Origin: Spirosoma sp. KUDC1026
GTDB taxonomy: Bacteria; Bacteroidota; Bacteroidia; Cytophagales; Spirosomataceae
DNA: 64,000 bases
Reading direction: 5' to 3'
Assembly (NCBI RefSeq): GCF_013375035.1
Contig: NZ_CP056032.1
Coordinates: 4,028,001 to 4,092,000, forward strand
Below the pieces are notes generated by a model that searched no databases, had not been told where the DNA came from, and saw nothing but the letters and a program-made list of their open reading frames with translations. Of this stretch, positions 35,952-45,402 are shown in pieces. Made by a program: the position numbers and the translations under genes. Position 1 is the first letter of the stretch. Each line of letters begins with the position of its first letter.

Positions 35952-36995
35952 ATGAAAAGCGAACAGGTGACCATAATTGATATTGCCAGGACGTTGAACC
36001 TGTCGAAGTCCACAGTTTCCAGGGCGCTGACAAACCACCCGAATGTGAAGGAGAAAACGCGGAAGCAGGTGCTTGACCTGGCGGCTCAGCTTGACTATCA
36101 GCGAAACCAGCTGGCGATATCATTGCTCACGAACCGGACGCAGACGATTGGCATCATTGTCCCGGAATTCCTGAGCTTTTTTTACCCTAACGTAATCATT
36201 GGAGCGCAGGCCGTTTTGGCGGAGGCACACTATAACGTAGTGATCTGTCACTCGAACGAATCGTACGAAACGGAGGTGGCCAACACGAAAGCCCTACTGG
36301 CCAGCCGGGTTGATGGCTTGCTGGTGTCGCACACGAAGGAAACCCGCAATTTTGATCATTTTAGTATGTTTGACCGGCGGGGGATTCCGGTCGTCTTTTT
36401 CAACCGGGTGGTCGACAGTCTGAACGTATCGAAAGTCGTGGTGGATGATTACGTAGGCGCTTTTCAGGCCGTTGAGCACCTGATCAAAACGGGTAAACGA
36501 CGTATCGCGCACCTGGCCGGTCCTGATACGTTGCAGAATAGCCGCAACCGCCTGAATGGCTACCGGGATGCCCTACAGCAGTACGGGATTACGCTCGATC
36601 CGGGGCTGGTTATCTCGTATGACCTGTCGCTCGACAAAGCTACTATTTACGTCAACCACCTGCTGAATCTGCCCGAGCCGCCCGACGCGCTTTTTACCAT
36701 CAACGACCCAACGGCCATCGAAGCCATCAAGGTGATCAAAAGCCGGGGGCTGACCATGCCGGATGATATTGCCGTTGTAGGATTCAGCGACGATCCGGTT
36801 TCGTCGCTTATCGAGCCCGGTCTCACTACGGTGTCCCAACCCGTTGATGCGATTGGTCGGCAGGCCGCCCAGTTACTCATCAAACAGCTCGTTGCCGACG
36901 ATCAACGCCCACCCGCCGAAACAGTCGTTCTGCCCACGCGTTTATTGATACGGGGTACTACACTAACTGGAGCGGCTGGCGACACGAGGCCGTAA
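35952..36995 (+). CDS. LacI-family transcriptional regulator
   Basis: 347 aa. The N-terminal helix-turn-helix is classic (TIIDIARTLNLSKSTVSRALTNHPNVKEKTRKQVLDLA). It has the hinge helix, then a periplasmic-binding-protein-like effector domain (QTIGIIVPEFLSFFYPNVIIGAQ, GRPIAHLAGP-like RRIAHLAGPDTL, DIAVVGFSDDPVSSLIEPGLTTVSQP). It is divergent from susC and flanks operator-like sites, so it very probably controls the utilisation locus by binding a sugar from the substrate. Confidence 0.93.
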   Translation: MKSEQVTIIDIARTLNLSKSTVSRALTNHPNVKEKTRKQVLDLAAQLDYQRNQLAISLLTNRTQTIGIIVPEFLSFFYPNVIIGAQAVLAEAHYNVVICHSNESYETEVANTKALLASRVDGLLVSHTKETRNFDHFSMFDRRGIPVVFFNRVVDSLNVSKVVVDDYVGAFQAVEHLIKTGKRRIAHLAGPDTLQNSRNRLNGYRDALQQYGITLDPGLVISYDLSLDKATIYVNHLLNLPEPPDALFTINDPTAIEAIKVIKSRGLTMPDDIAVVGFSDDPVSSLIEPGLTTVSQPVDAIGRQAAQLLIKQLVADDQRPPAETVVLPTRLLIRGTTLTGAAGDTRP

Positions 36996-37090
36996 AACCC
37001 GAACAGACTTTCAGGCGTATGCCCGATTGCATCAATTGGGATTTCACTGCTAAGAAAACAAACCGATTAGTCCCTAAATACTATAATGAT

Positions 37091-37327
37091 ATGATAACGA
37101 CAAGGCGCTATTACAGACCGGACACAGATTCCGATACGGGCGGAGAAGACATATTGAACCCGAAAACAGAGGCCGAACTAAGCCACGATCTTTACGATGA
37201 CGAAACGGCTTATGAGGAACGGGGCGAAATCCGGAAGGGAATTTTTGAAGACGATGATCGACACGAAAGTTCGCTGACGACCGATACGCAGGCGGGTGAC
37301 AACGAGAACGTTTCGCCAGGCGACTAG
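37091..37327 (+). CDS. Small acidic protein of unknown function
   Basis: 78 aa from the ATG at 37091, where MITTRRYYRPDTDSDTGGED begins; a reading from 37019 adds 24 residues of poor quality. The product is rich in Asp, Glu and Thr (DDETAYEERGEIRKGIFEDDD), with no signal peptide or hydrophobic segment, so it is probably disordered and cytoplasmic. No family recognised. It ends just before a strong hairpin. Confidence 0.55.
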   Translation: MITTRRYYRPDTDSDTGGEDILNPKTEAELSHDLYDDETAYEERGEIRKGIFEDDDRHESSLTTDTQAGDNENVSPGD

Positions 37328-37346
37328 ATCGTTACCTCACTTACAG

Positions 37347-37400
37347 ACGAACTGGCTTTCCCTTTATCACCTAATTACGGTGAACGGAAAGCCAGTTCGT
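37347..37400. terminator. Bidirectional terminator
   Basis: Arms ACGAACTGGCTTTCC (37347-37361) and GGAAAGCCAGTTCGT (37386-37400) around a 24-nt loop that itself has a small inner pairing (TCACC/GGTGA). It separates the plus-strand acidic protein gene from the minus-strand coiled-coil gene. Confidence 0.8.
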
Positions 37401-37435
37401 TGATTAGGTCCAGACGTCGCGGATTGCTGAAACAG

Positions 37436-37750
37436 CTAGCAAGGTAGACCTTGTCGGGCGGCCTTTGTTTGTTTTCGCAATTCCGCCATTTCCTCGGCCT
37501 GACGAGCCCGTAAGGCCTGCCGAGTCTGGTTACTCTGTTGCTCCAGGGTCATCAATGCCTGTTGCTGTTGCTGACGAAGAACGAACAGATCATCGCAGCA
37601 TTGCTGACGTTCCAGCATGTGTACCTTCAGTAAATTGTTACGTATCCCCTCCTCGTGCGTAACCAGCCGGCGCCACTCAGCCGTATGCTTGCACCGTAAC
37701 CGGGTTTGCTGGTGAGTCCATTCGTCTTTGGGTAACTCGTGGAAAGACAT
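37436..37750 (-). CDS. Small coiled-coil protein
   Basis: 104 aa, strongly charged. About residues 38-100 form a coiled coil with Gln-rich heptads (RQQQQQALMTLEQQSNQTRQALRARQAEEMAELRKQTKAAR). There is no signal peptide or known domain. The role is unknown; the helix suggests a structural or scaffolding part. It has no clear operon partner. Confidence 0.6.
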   Translation of the reverse strand: MSFHELPKDEWTHQQTRLRCKHTAEWRRLVTHEEGIRNNLLKVHMLERQQCCDDLFVLRQQQQQALMTLEQQSNQTRQALRARQAEEMAELRKQTKAARQGLPC

Positions 37751-37810
37751 AATAGCGTACTAGTCAAAAGGTTCTTCGACTGAAAAGTGGGTAATAGGGC
37801 TACGACGGCT

Positions 37811-38689
37811 TTAAAATAGACTGGCGTATACGTTGGGCATTGCAGTTAATGGTTTGATGCGGATGTCCCGATAAAAGACTTCGGCCGCTTCACTTTGTAG
37901 CTGGATTTTACCCTGTCTCATAGGTACATCCTGCCCACCCGGCTTTGTGTAGCGAGAGTCCTTTAATACCATGACTACATGACCGTTGACGATGTGGAGG
38001 CTTTTCCCCTCGAAGCAAATCAGTTCGAGCTTCGTCCACTCTCCCGCCGGGCTTTCGTAATTGGCGGACCGCATGCAATAGTAATCCCCACCGCTTTTAA
38101 AAGGCGCGAAGGGTTGTTTTTCGTCCGCCACCCGGTTCATGATCCCCTCGGATTGAAACGAGCGGATATCAATAGCCGAATTTGCCTGGCACCAGAAATC
38201 GCCCATGTGCCCTTCCATCACCTGAAATTCCTGCGAGAGCATCCACGACCGCCAGTATTCGGCGCCGGCCTCACCGGTGGAGTGATAAAGGATACCCGAA
38301 TCCCGCAATTTAGTTTGCCGGGGTTCGTACTTCTGCTTGCCCCATTTTACGTCAAGAGTCAGGTGATAATTGTCGTAGGACTGTCTGGTAAACAGGCAGC
38401 CATACTTCTCCCCACTTATCCGCAAGACGGGTTTGCCCGCTTCTTTCAGCACGGAAAAAACGTGGGTATCATCTTTATTATACCCGATAGGCGGTATCGG
38501 AGTGCCCGTGGCATCCGTTGGTAACTTTCCATTATAGTCTGACTTGTGGGCGTAGCTTAGGTAGGTTTCCCACTGAGATAAGTTCGAATCAAGCAGGGGT
38601 GTCCATTCGTCGGGTTTCCGCATCGACGAGAGAAAAAATAGCAGGCAGACTGCTGTTAGACTAGTTATCGAAGAAATATGGTGTTTCAT
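37811..38689 (-). CDS. Second DUF1080 (3-keto-disaccharide hydrolase-type) secreted protein
   Basis: 292 aa with a signal-type N-terminus (MKHHISSITSLTAVCLLFFLSS). The DUF1080 jelly-roll covers the rest: WTPLLDSNLSQWETYLSY, CLFTRQSYDNYHLTLDVKWG, LRDSGILYHSTGEAGAEYWRSWMLSQEFQVMEGHMGDFWC and IQLQSEAAEVFYRDIRIKPL. It is divergent from an AraC regulator 118 bp away. The family includes hydrolases of 3-keto-glycosides; activity here is inferred. Confidence 0.85.
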   Translation of the reverse strand: MKHHISSITSLTAVCLLFFLSSMRKPDEWTPLLDSNLSQWETYLSYAHKSDYNGKLPTDATGTPIPPIGYNKDDTHVFSVLKEAGKPVLRISGEKYGCLFTRQSYDNYHLTLDVKWGKQKYEPRQTKLRDSGILYHSTGEAGAEYWRSWMLSQEFQVMEGHMGDFWCQANSAIDIRSFQSEGIMNRVADEKQPFAPFKSGGDYYCMRSANYESPAGEWTKLELICFEGKSLHIVNGHVVMVLKDSRYTKPGGQDVPMRQGKIQLQSEAAEVFYRDIRIKPLTAMPNVYASLF

Positions 38690-38807
38690 GACCGGGTTCA
38701 GATACGGGAATAGTACCCATCTATCAGCAAAACTAAAGTGGATCCAGCGTGAAGGAATGGTATAAATCCATTCTTTACTGGTAAGTTTATAACTTTAGTA
38801 AAATCCC

Positions 38808-39653
38808 ATGAAACGATACGTCCTCCACACGCCGTTTAACATCTACCATTTTGAAGCGACGAGCTGGGCGCATGCCGTCCATACTCATACCTATTTTGAG
38901 ATTATCTTTATTCTAAAGGGGGACGGTCTGCACAACATCAATGGCAATACGTTTTCTTATGCCAAGGGAGATGTATTTCTATTAGGTCCCGACGATTTCC
39001 ATTCGTTTATCATTCATCAGGCAACCGAGTTCTGTTTTATCCGCTTCAACGAAGCCTTCCATACGCATCGGGCAGCAAACCAAGACAACGGGTGGCCGCC
39101 CATCCTCGACAGTTTATTAGCGACCTCTTCGCAGAGCCGGGGTTCCATCGTACTATTCGAACCGGAGAAGCGAAAACTGCACGCGTTGCTGACTGTACTG
39201 GAGGAAGAATATGACCATCATCAACACACTCCGCACTTCGCCAGCGTCCGGGATAACCTACTACGGAGTATGCTGCTGATACTGGCTCGGAACCTCTTGG
39301 GTCAGGCCCCAGCCCAACCCGTCGTCACCAAATCAGTCGAAGCGATTCTGCTATACATCCGTCAGCACATTTACCAACCACAAAAACTCAGTATCGACAG
39401 CCTGGCCAATGCGTTCCACTATGCGCCGGCTTATATCAGCATCTTCTTCAAGAAGCAGACGGGCGAATCGATCAAACACTACATTATCCGGTACAAGATC
39501 AAGCTTATCGAAGCCCGGTTAGTATACAGCTCGCTGACCCTGGCCCAGTTGGCCGACGAATTTGGCTACACGGATGAAAGTCACCTGTGCAAACAGTTTA
39601 AAAAGTACACGGGGAGAACGCCAATCTCGCTACGTAACCAGGTTGCTGACTAA
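38808..39653 (+). CDS. AraC-family transcriptional regulator
   Basis: 281 aa. Residues about 1-100 form a cupin-like sensor (HAVHTHTYFEIIFILKGDGLHNINGNTFSYAKGDVFLLGPDDFHSF). Two helix-turn-helix motifs lie in the last 100 residues (LSIDSLANAFHYAPAYISIFFKKQTGESI; LTLAQLADEFGYTDESHLCKQFKKYTGRTP). It probably senses a sugar and controls the divergent DUF1080 gene. The intergenic region has an inverted pair ACTAAAGT (38732-38739) and ACTTTAGT (38792-38799). Confidence 0.93.
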   Translation: MKRYVLHTPFNIYHFEATSWAHAVHTHTYFEIIFILKGDGLHNINGNTFSYAKGDVFLLGPDDFHSFIIHQATEFCFIRFNEAFHTHRAANQDNGWPPILDSLLATSSQSRGSIVLFEPEKRKLHALLTVLEEEYDHHQHTPHFASVRDNLLRSMLLILARNLLGQAPAQPVVTKSVEAILLYIRQHIYQPQKLSIDSLANAFHYAPAYISIFFKKQTGESIKHYIIRYKIKLIEARLVYSSLTLAQLADEFGYTDESHLCKQFKKYTGRTPISLRNQVAD

Positions 39654-39861
39654 GCCATCATTTAGGATGCCAAGGTCTGGTAGAAGCAACTTTCTGCCGA
39701 ATCGTTTGGCGACACTCGTCTCCTACGTTTCTCTGTCCATGTAGGCGGGCTCATTAAACACTGGGGGTTTCCGGCGAGTTGCCCAGACAGAACGTACCCG
39801 GCCCCTGAACCGGTAACCGTTCAGTTCACCCTGCTTTTCTGTTTACTTTCCTCTCTCAGCA

Positions 39862-40950
39862 ATGCCAGCACTTATCCAGCCGACCCGTTTCCTCATTTTT
39901 CTCTTCTTGCTATTTGGTGGACTTTATTTCGCCCGCCCCGTACTGGTGCCGCTTACCATTAGTGGCCTGCTGGCGACGCTGCTTTTACCACTGAGCAACC
40001 GACTGGAGAGAAAGGGAGTAAACCGGGCACTGGCCGCTTCGCTATGTTTGTTCGGACTGGTCTTACTGGTGGGTGTGGTGCTCGCGGTACTGACCTGGCA
40101 GTCCGCTAACCTATCCCGCGATCTGGCAGGCATTGGCCAACGGGTAACGGAGTTGATTGATCAGACCCGCCAGTTTATCAGCAGCCGGTTTGGTATCGCC
40201 CCCGAACAGCAGAAAGCGTTCATGCAGAAGCAATCCTCCGGTACCGGGCAATTGACCTTGGCGGTTACCTCCATCATGAATTCGTTTCTGGACGTAGCCG
40301 TCGATGCGGTTCTCACGGTGGTGTACACCTTCCTGCTTCTCTATTTCCGGAAGCACCTGAAAAACTTCATTCTTCGGCTGGTTAGCCAGGCGGATCAGAA
40401 CAAAACCCACCGAATCATTTCCCAGAGCAGCCAGGTCGCCCAGCAATACCTGACGGGCATGGCCATGATGATCGGGATGCTCTGGGTGCTGTACGGAATC
40501 GGTTTTTCGATTGTCGGGGTTAAACAAGCTATCTTTCTGGCGATTCTCTGTGGTCTACTGGAAATGATTCCGTTTATCGGTAATCTTTCTGGCTCGCTGC
40601 TGACGATCCTCCTCAGCGTAGCGCAGGGGGGCGATAGCCGGATGGTTTTAGGAATCGTATTGGTCTATGGTATCGTCCAGTTTACGCAGACCTATCTGAT
40701 CGAACCGCTGGTCGTTGGCAATGAAGTCAATATTAATCCATTGTTCACTATTCTGGTCATTGTCATTGGCGAAACCGTCTGGGGTATTCCGGGAATGATT
40801 CTGGCTTTGCCAGTCCTGGGGATTGTTAAAGTCATCTGCGACCATGTCGAGTCGTTGAAGCCCTACGGTTTTCTGATCGGACAGGACAAAAAAGAGAACT
40901 CGGGTGGATTCATAGACAAGGTCAAGAACCTGTTCCCTAAGAGATCTTAA
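39862..40950 (+). CDS. AI-2E family (PerM/TqsA-like) transporter
   Basis: 362 aa with about eight hydrophobic segments and a soluble loop at about 70-125. AI-2E signatures: FARPVLVPLTISGLLATLLLPLSNRLERKG, LCGLLEMIPFIGNLSGSLLTILLS, and GNEVNINPLFTILVIVIGETVWGIPGMILALPVLGI. Members move varied solutes (autoinducer-2, Na+ or H+), and the substrate cannot be named from sequence. It converges with the GH79-like gene, only 25 bp away. Confidence 0.92.
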   Translation: MPALIQPTRFLIFLFLLFGGLYFARPVLVPLTISGLLATLLLPLSNRLERKGVNRALAASLCLFGLVLLVGVVLAVLTWQSANLSRDLAGIGQRVTELIDQTRQFISSRFGIAPEQQKAFMQKQSSGTGQLTLAVTSIMNSFLDVAVDAVLTVVYTFLLLYFRKHLKNFILRLVSQADQNKTHRIISQSSQVAQQYLTGMAMMIGMLWVLYGIGFSIVGVKQAIFLAILCGLLEMIPFIGNLSGSLLTILLSVAQGGDSRMVLGIVLVYGIVQFTQTYLIEPLVVGNEVNINPLFTILVIVIGETVWGIPGMILALPVLGIVKVICDHVESLKPYGFLIGQDKKENSGGFIDKVKNLFPKRS

Positions 40951-40975
40951 CCGGATTGGCTGCGTTAGTGAGTAA

Positions 40976-42709
40976 TTACAGATTCACCTGCAACCGGGCG
41001 TTCTGATCGAACTGTATCTTCTGACCGGTTTGAAAAACGACCCGTTGCGCGTGGACAACCGTATTAGCCGGAACAGATATGGCATGTTTCACCACTACAA
41101 TGTCCGTTTTTGTCGGCACCCGGTTCCCTGACCAGACCGTTGCATCGGTCCAGCTTCCTGCCTTAACCGTGTAGAATGAAGCCGCGCTGGTGGTCAGCGT
41201 AACAACGACCGCTGTCATGGGCGCCACAGATACTGCAAACTGAGTCGCGTTCGTTACCGGAAGCGCAGTAGGTGCCCCCTTGGTAAAACTCCCGTCGGTA
41301 CCTAGCTGCGCATTAGCATAATACGTAGCAGCGGCCACGTCGTACATGTTCGTCTGCGGACGTAGCGTCTGGTAACTGGCCGTGCTGATGTTAATTCCCG
41401 GCACACGTACGTTAGCTATAATCGGGCGGGTGAAATCTTTGTTTATCAGCGTCAGTTTCACCGTCCTGCCGTCGTCACTGGCGGTTGCATAATAACTGGT
41501 GCGCGGATTGGCAGATGATCCCGCTGGCGCCACGGCCAGCAGCCTTTGATTCAGCGCGCCGTCGGCAAAAGCCAGAAGTCCGTAATAGATAGACCCAATG
41601 GCATAGGTTCCGTTGGCCGTACTGACCCGGTAGATGGGCGCGTAACTGGAGCTGTTGCCGCCACTATGAAAATTGGCTCCTTTCACGTTGTAACTCGCCA
41701 GCGTATATAAGTAATCCAGTGCCCAGATCGCCGAAGCAAAACTGTTCGTTACGCCCGCCAGACTCCCCGCCACGCTGTTTGTTTCTGACATCCAGAACGG
41801 TGCATTATACGTTTCGGTCAGTGTTTTCAGGTAGCTCAGGTTCGTCAGGAACGTACTGCCGGGCGTGAGTGAATTGATCAGCGCATCGACACTCTGTTCC
41901 GTAGTGCCTGTCAGTTCGTTACTTCTGAACATATAGGCGTGCGCATTGAACGTATCGATCGGACGGGCGGGCGACGTAGTGGGGAGGTTATTCATTTTCC
42001 CCAGATATCCGCTGTTCCAGGTATTGTACTCGGACCGTCGGCCAATATCGCCCCCGCTGATTGGAACGGCCGAATTGACAGCTTTGATGGCATCGTAGAC
42101 GGGCAGGTAATTGGCGACATACAGGCTGGGCGTGTACGGGTTCCGGTATTTGTTGACGACGTAGGCCATCGGCTCATTCCCTATGCTGATGCTTTTCAGC
42201 CGGGCACTGTATGTTGAGTAGACGTAACTGGCCTCCGATGCTGATTCGACCACAGCATTCCCGGCGTAGTTAGTGCTATCCTTGGCAAAGTTTATCATGT
42301 ACAGGCACTTCCAGTTAACGCTTCCCAGAAACGTAAACAGTTTATCGATATCCGAGTTATACAGCCTACTTACGTCGGTGTTCGTGCCCCGATTGCCAGG
42401 CGTCCAGGCCAGCTGATCACCGGAATTGGCCCCGATCCGGATAACGGAACTGGGACTAAGATTGGTTAGTATGTTGCGAAAGCGCGTTAGTGCCGTAGGC
42501 GAAGCTTCCCAGAAACTGGCGACTGTCGAACCGGCCCCGCCCTCTGTCGTCATGGTTTTCCCCTCGAAACTAAACCCAACAAAGTCGTTATTGATCCGGT
42601 AACCGGTGGTCGTGGCATCGACCTGTACGTCAACGGAAACGGGCTGCGCATAAAGGGCACTCACTCCCAGTATTCCGAAACCGATTAAACAGATAAATAT
42701 CTTTTTCAT
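40976..42709 (-). CDS. Secreted GH79-like glycoside hydrolase with C-terminal beta domain
   Basis: 577 aa with a signal peptide (MKKIFICLIGFGILGVSALYAQ). The N-terminal about 330 residues form a clan-A TIM barrel: acid/base E179 in SISIGNEPMAY and nucleophile E309 in FWMSETNSV, the pattern seen in GH79 heparanase/beta-glucuronidase proteins. A C-terminal beta sandwich follows (TVKLTLINKDF). The last 70 residues (FYTVKAGSWTDATVWSGNRVP) form a repeat-like module found at the end of secreted Bacteroidota proteins. The substrate may be a glucuronic-acid-containing glycan, inferred. No transporter is adjacent. Confidence 0.82.
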   Translation of the reverse strand: MKKIFICLIGFGILGVSALYAQPVSVDVQVDATTTGYRINNDFVGFSFEGKTMTTEGGAGSTVASFWEASPTALTRFRNILTNLSPSSVIRIGANSGDQLAWTPGNRGTNTDVSRLYNSDIDKLFTFLGSVNWKCLYMINFAKDSTNYAGNAVVESASEASYVYSTYSARLKSISIGNEPMAYVVNKYRNPYTPSLYVANYLPVYDAIKAVNSAVPISGGDIGRRSEYNTWNSGYLGKMNNLPTTSPARPIDTFNAHAYMFRSNELTGTTEQSVDALINSLTPGSTFLTNLSYLKTLTETYNAPFWMSETNSVAGSLAGVTNSFASAIWALDYLYTLASYNVKGANFHSGGNSSSYAPIYRVSTANGTYAIGSIYYGLLAFADGALNQRLLAVAPAGSSANPRTSYYATASDDGRTVKLTLINKDFTRPIIANVRVPGINISTASYQTLRPQTNMYDVAAATYYANAQLGTDGSFTKGAPTALPVTNATQFAVSVAPMTAVVVTLTTSAASFYTVKAGSWTDATVWSGNRVPTKTDIVVVKHAISVPANTVVHAQRVVFQTGQKIQFDQNARLQVNL

Positions 42710-42902
42710 AACGAGTAATTTGTCTGTTGAATCAAGCCTGTTCTTATTTAGTCATTTGTTTTGTCAACATATCGGTTGACGGGCACGAGTTAGCCAGCCA
42801 AAACGAACGTAGCTTCGGTCTTTCTATACTTGCTTTAGTCAGATTATCCATTTTTTCTCAGGCCATACTCTGTATCAGCAGTAAGCAAACTTCGAAACAA
42901 GA

Positions 42903-43484
42903 CTATCGAGATTGCCAGAGGACGAGATCTAACATCTTAATTTCTGTGACGTCAACGTTTGGATAAGTCTTTTGAAATTGTTTAACCAAATACCTACCGT
43001 TTTCGGACTGTAGGTATTCTTTGTAACAGCGGTTTATTTCCTCATGCAATGAACAAATGTTATTAAATCGATTCGGATCACTTTGGTAGGGTAATTTTGC
43101 GTTTAAATTCTTCAGCACAATTGAATCGATAACTGGCATCTGTGGGTTCAAAGTGGCCAGCAATTTGCTAGCAAATGAAGCCTCATATCTGTCCGTAGCT
43201 ATGTGTAAAGACCGGAGTATAGTTGAAAAATCAACAGATTGATTGCGAGATTCATCAAGCAACTCATAGAAAGTATCATACCAGGCGGCTGGCTTTTGGC
43301 GAATTCGATAGAAGCCGTTGAAGCTTTTCCTGAAATCAGCGTCATCCTTCAGTGGCTTACCTGCTAGGTCATTTAAGCGTTTTTGAATGTTGAGATATTT
43401 GGCGAGACCTACCTTAGCCTTTTCCAGGCTTGAATCTATTTGTTGAGTTGTTAGGCTCACTGTCAGTATTGTAGTTTTTTTCAT
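42903..43484 (-). CDS. AT-rich orphan protein of unknown function
   Basis: 193 aa, soluble, mostly helical and clearly more AT-rich than its neighbours (many AAA, ATT, TTT codons), which suggests recent transfer. The segment SFASKLLATLNPQMPVIDSIVLKNL resembles a stretch in some helix-hairpin-helix or OGG-fold glycosylase-like proteins, but not enough to assign it. It has no signal peptide and no adjacent partner. It could be an accessory defence-type gene; that is speculation. Confidence 0.6.
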   Translation of the reverse strand: MKKTTILTVSLTTQQIDSSLEKAKVGLAKYLNIQKRLNDLAGKPLKDDADFRKSFNGFYRIRQKPAAWYDTFYELLDESRNQSVDFSTILRSLHIATDRYEASFASKLLATLNPQMPVIDSIVLKNLNAKLPYQSDPNRFNNICSLHEEINRCYKEYLQSENGRYLVKQFQKTYPNVDVTEIKMLDLVLWQSR

Positions 43485-43579
43485 ACCTAGAGTTTCTAAT
43501 AAAAACGATATTCACAGTAACAAGCTATCGATTAGCCGCTTAAATTCATACTGTTACCCAAAAAGTAAGCAACTCCCCT

Positions 43580-44047
43580 ATGAAGCCACTACTTGTTCTG
43601 CTGATTGTTTCTATTCTGGCGGGTATTGGAATTTACCTGATCGACGACCGGGTCGATGTGGCTTTTGCCGGACGTATTGGCCTGTCGGCGATGCTGGTCT
43701 TCACGGCGGGTGGACATTTTGCCTTTACCAAAGGCATGGCAGCCATGATTCCAGATTTTATTCCCTTTAAAACCGGGATGGTGTACCTAACCGGCGTTCT
43801 TGAACTGGCGGGAGCAATCGGCATCCACATTCCTGCTCTTCGCGACATCACGGGCTGGTGTCTGATCATCTTTTTCGTCGTCTTACTCCCCGCCAACATC
43901 AATGCCGCTATGCGGCATATCGACTACGAAAAAGGCACTACCGATGGCAATGGCCCCCGGTATCTGTGGTTCAGGGTACCTTTACAAATTTTGTTCATCG
44001 TCTGGACCTACGGCTGTACGATCAGCCTACTGGCTCAGATCAGATAA
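43580..44047 (+). CDS. DoxX-like integral membrane protein
   Basis: 155 aa, four to five hydrophobic segments (LLVLLIVSILAGIGIYLI, IGLSAMLVFTAGGHF, MVYLTGVLELAGAIGIHI, WCLIIFFVVLLPANINAAM). The glycine-rich second and third helices with AGGHFAFTKGMAAMIP fit DoxX/DoxD-type proteins. These are often linked to quinone or thiol redox functions, but no such neighbour is seen. It converges with gntP and overlaps it by 8 bp. Confidence 0.85.
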   Translation: MKPLLVLLIVSILAGIGIYLIDDRVDVAFAGRIGLSAMLVFTAGGHFAFTKGMAAMIPDFIPFKTGMVYLTGVLELAGAIGIHIPALRDITGWCLIIFFVVLLPANINAAMRHIDYEKGTTDGNGPRYLWFRVPLQILFIVWTYGCTISLLAQIR

Positions 44048-45356
44048 CCAAATCCAGGAGCAGTACACCGATCAGTCCGATAATCGATACGATTGTTTCC
44101 ATGATTGACCACGACCGGATGGTCTGCGAAATACTCAGGTTAAAATACTCCTTGAACAGCCAGAAACCGGGGTCGTTAACGTGCGAAAACATCAGGCTGC
44201 CCGACCCAATGGCTAGCACCATTAATTCCGGCTCAACGGATTGCGCCTGAATCAAAGGCAGCACGATACTTACCGTCGTCAGGCCAGCAATGGTTGCCGA
44301 ACCCACACACACCCGAATAAAGGCGGCAATCCCCCAGCCCAGCAATAATGGTGGAATTGATAGCCCGCTCAACAGACTACCGATGTACTGACTGGTCCCG
44401 CTGTCGGCAATAATTTGCTTCAGCGCTCCGGCTCCGGCAATCACCAGCAGAATGGGCGATACGGCCTTAATGGCGTCTTCCAGATCCTTCGTAACGGCTT
44501 TCATAGTCTGCCCCCGTTGAATACCCAGGGCGTAGATGGCCACCAGCACCGATACCAGCATACCGACGTAAGGTTCGGCGAGTAGAGCAACCAGTGGTTT
44601 CAGCGCTGACGTATCGGGCAGGCTCGTTTTGAGCGGACCAAAGGCGGTGAGCAGGATAACTGGCAGCAAGGCGACGAAAAAACTGATGCCCGTGCCGGGC
44701 AGATGCTCATCAGGCACCTCCCGGATATCGAACAGATCGCGGTTGGGCGAAGCCGGAATATTCACCAGCGTTTTTCCGAATATTGGCCCGGCAATGATAA
44801 TGGCTGGTATCGCTACGATGATGCCATACAGCAGCGTTTGTCCGATACTGGCGTTTAGTTGCCCAGCCACGGCCGACGGTGATGGGTGTGGCGGCAGGTA
44901 GCCATGTGCCACAGACAAAGCAGCCAGCATTGGGATGGCAACCGAAAGCAAAGGCAAATTCAGTGAGGCCGCAACGGTGAACACCAGCGGCACGACAATG
45001 ATAAAACCAGCATTGTAGAACAGTGGAATACCAATGATGAATCCGGCTACGGCTAGCCCCCAGCGAATATTTTTAACCCCGAACAGCTTCACTAATACGT
45101 TGTTGATACGTCGCGCAGCTCCGCTTTCGGCTACCAATCGGCCCAGCATGGCCCCGAAACCAACAATTAAGACCAGATCGCCGAGGGTTCCGCCAATACC
45201 CGTTTGAATGGCTTTTCCTACTGCCGGAACCGTCATGCCTGACGCAAGCCCGATTCCAATAGACACCAGGACGAAGGAGATAAATGTATCCAGGCGAACA
45301 AAGACAACCAGGAAAATAAGGGTCAGAATCCCAATCAGCGTCAGAATAAGGGGCAT
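44040..45356 (-). CDS. GntP-family gluconate:H+ symporter
   Basis: 438 aa with about 12 hydrophobic segments. GntP signatures: LVLIVGFGAMLGRLVAESGAARRI and AHGYLPPHPSPSAVAGQLNASIGQTLLYG. Also GSGSLMFSHVNDPGFWLFKEYFNLS near the C-terminus, the conserved helix in this family. It should import gluconate or a related sugar acid. The gene is 46 bp downstream of the McrC-like gene on the same strand. Confidence 0.93.
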   Translation of the reverse strand: MPLILTLIGILTLIFLVVFVRLDTFISFVLVSIGIGLASGMTVPAVGKAIQTGIGGTLGDLVLIVGFGAMLGRLVAESGAARRINNVLVKLFGVKNIRWGLAVAGFIIGIPLFYNAGFIIVVPLVFTVAASLNLPLLSVAIPMLAALSVAHGYLPPHPSPSAVAGQLNASIGQTLLYGIIVAIPAIIIAGPIFGKTLVNIPASPNRDLFDIREVPDEHLPGTGISFFVALLPVILLTAFGPLKTSLPDTSALKPLVALLAEPYVGMLVSVLVAIYALGIQRGQTMKAVTKDLEDAIKAVSPILLVIAGAGALKQIIADSGTSQYIGSLLSGLSIPPLLLGWGIAAFIRVCVGSATIAGLTTVSIVLPLIQAQSVEPELMVLAIGSGSLMFSHVNDPGFWLFKEYFNLSISQTIRSWSIMETIVSIIGLIGVLLLDLVI

Positions 45357-45402
45357 AAGCGGTGGGTTAACAGCCAGGAGCAGACCTAACCGCCTGCCCG
45401 GC

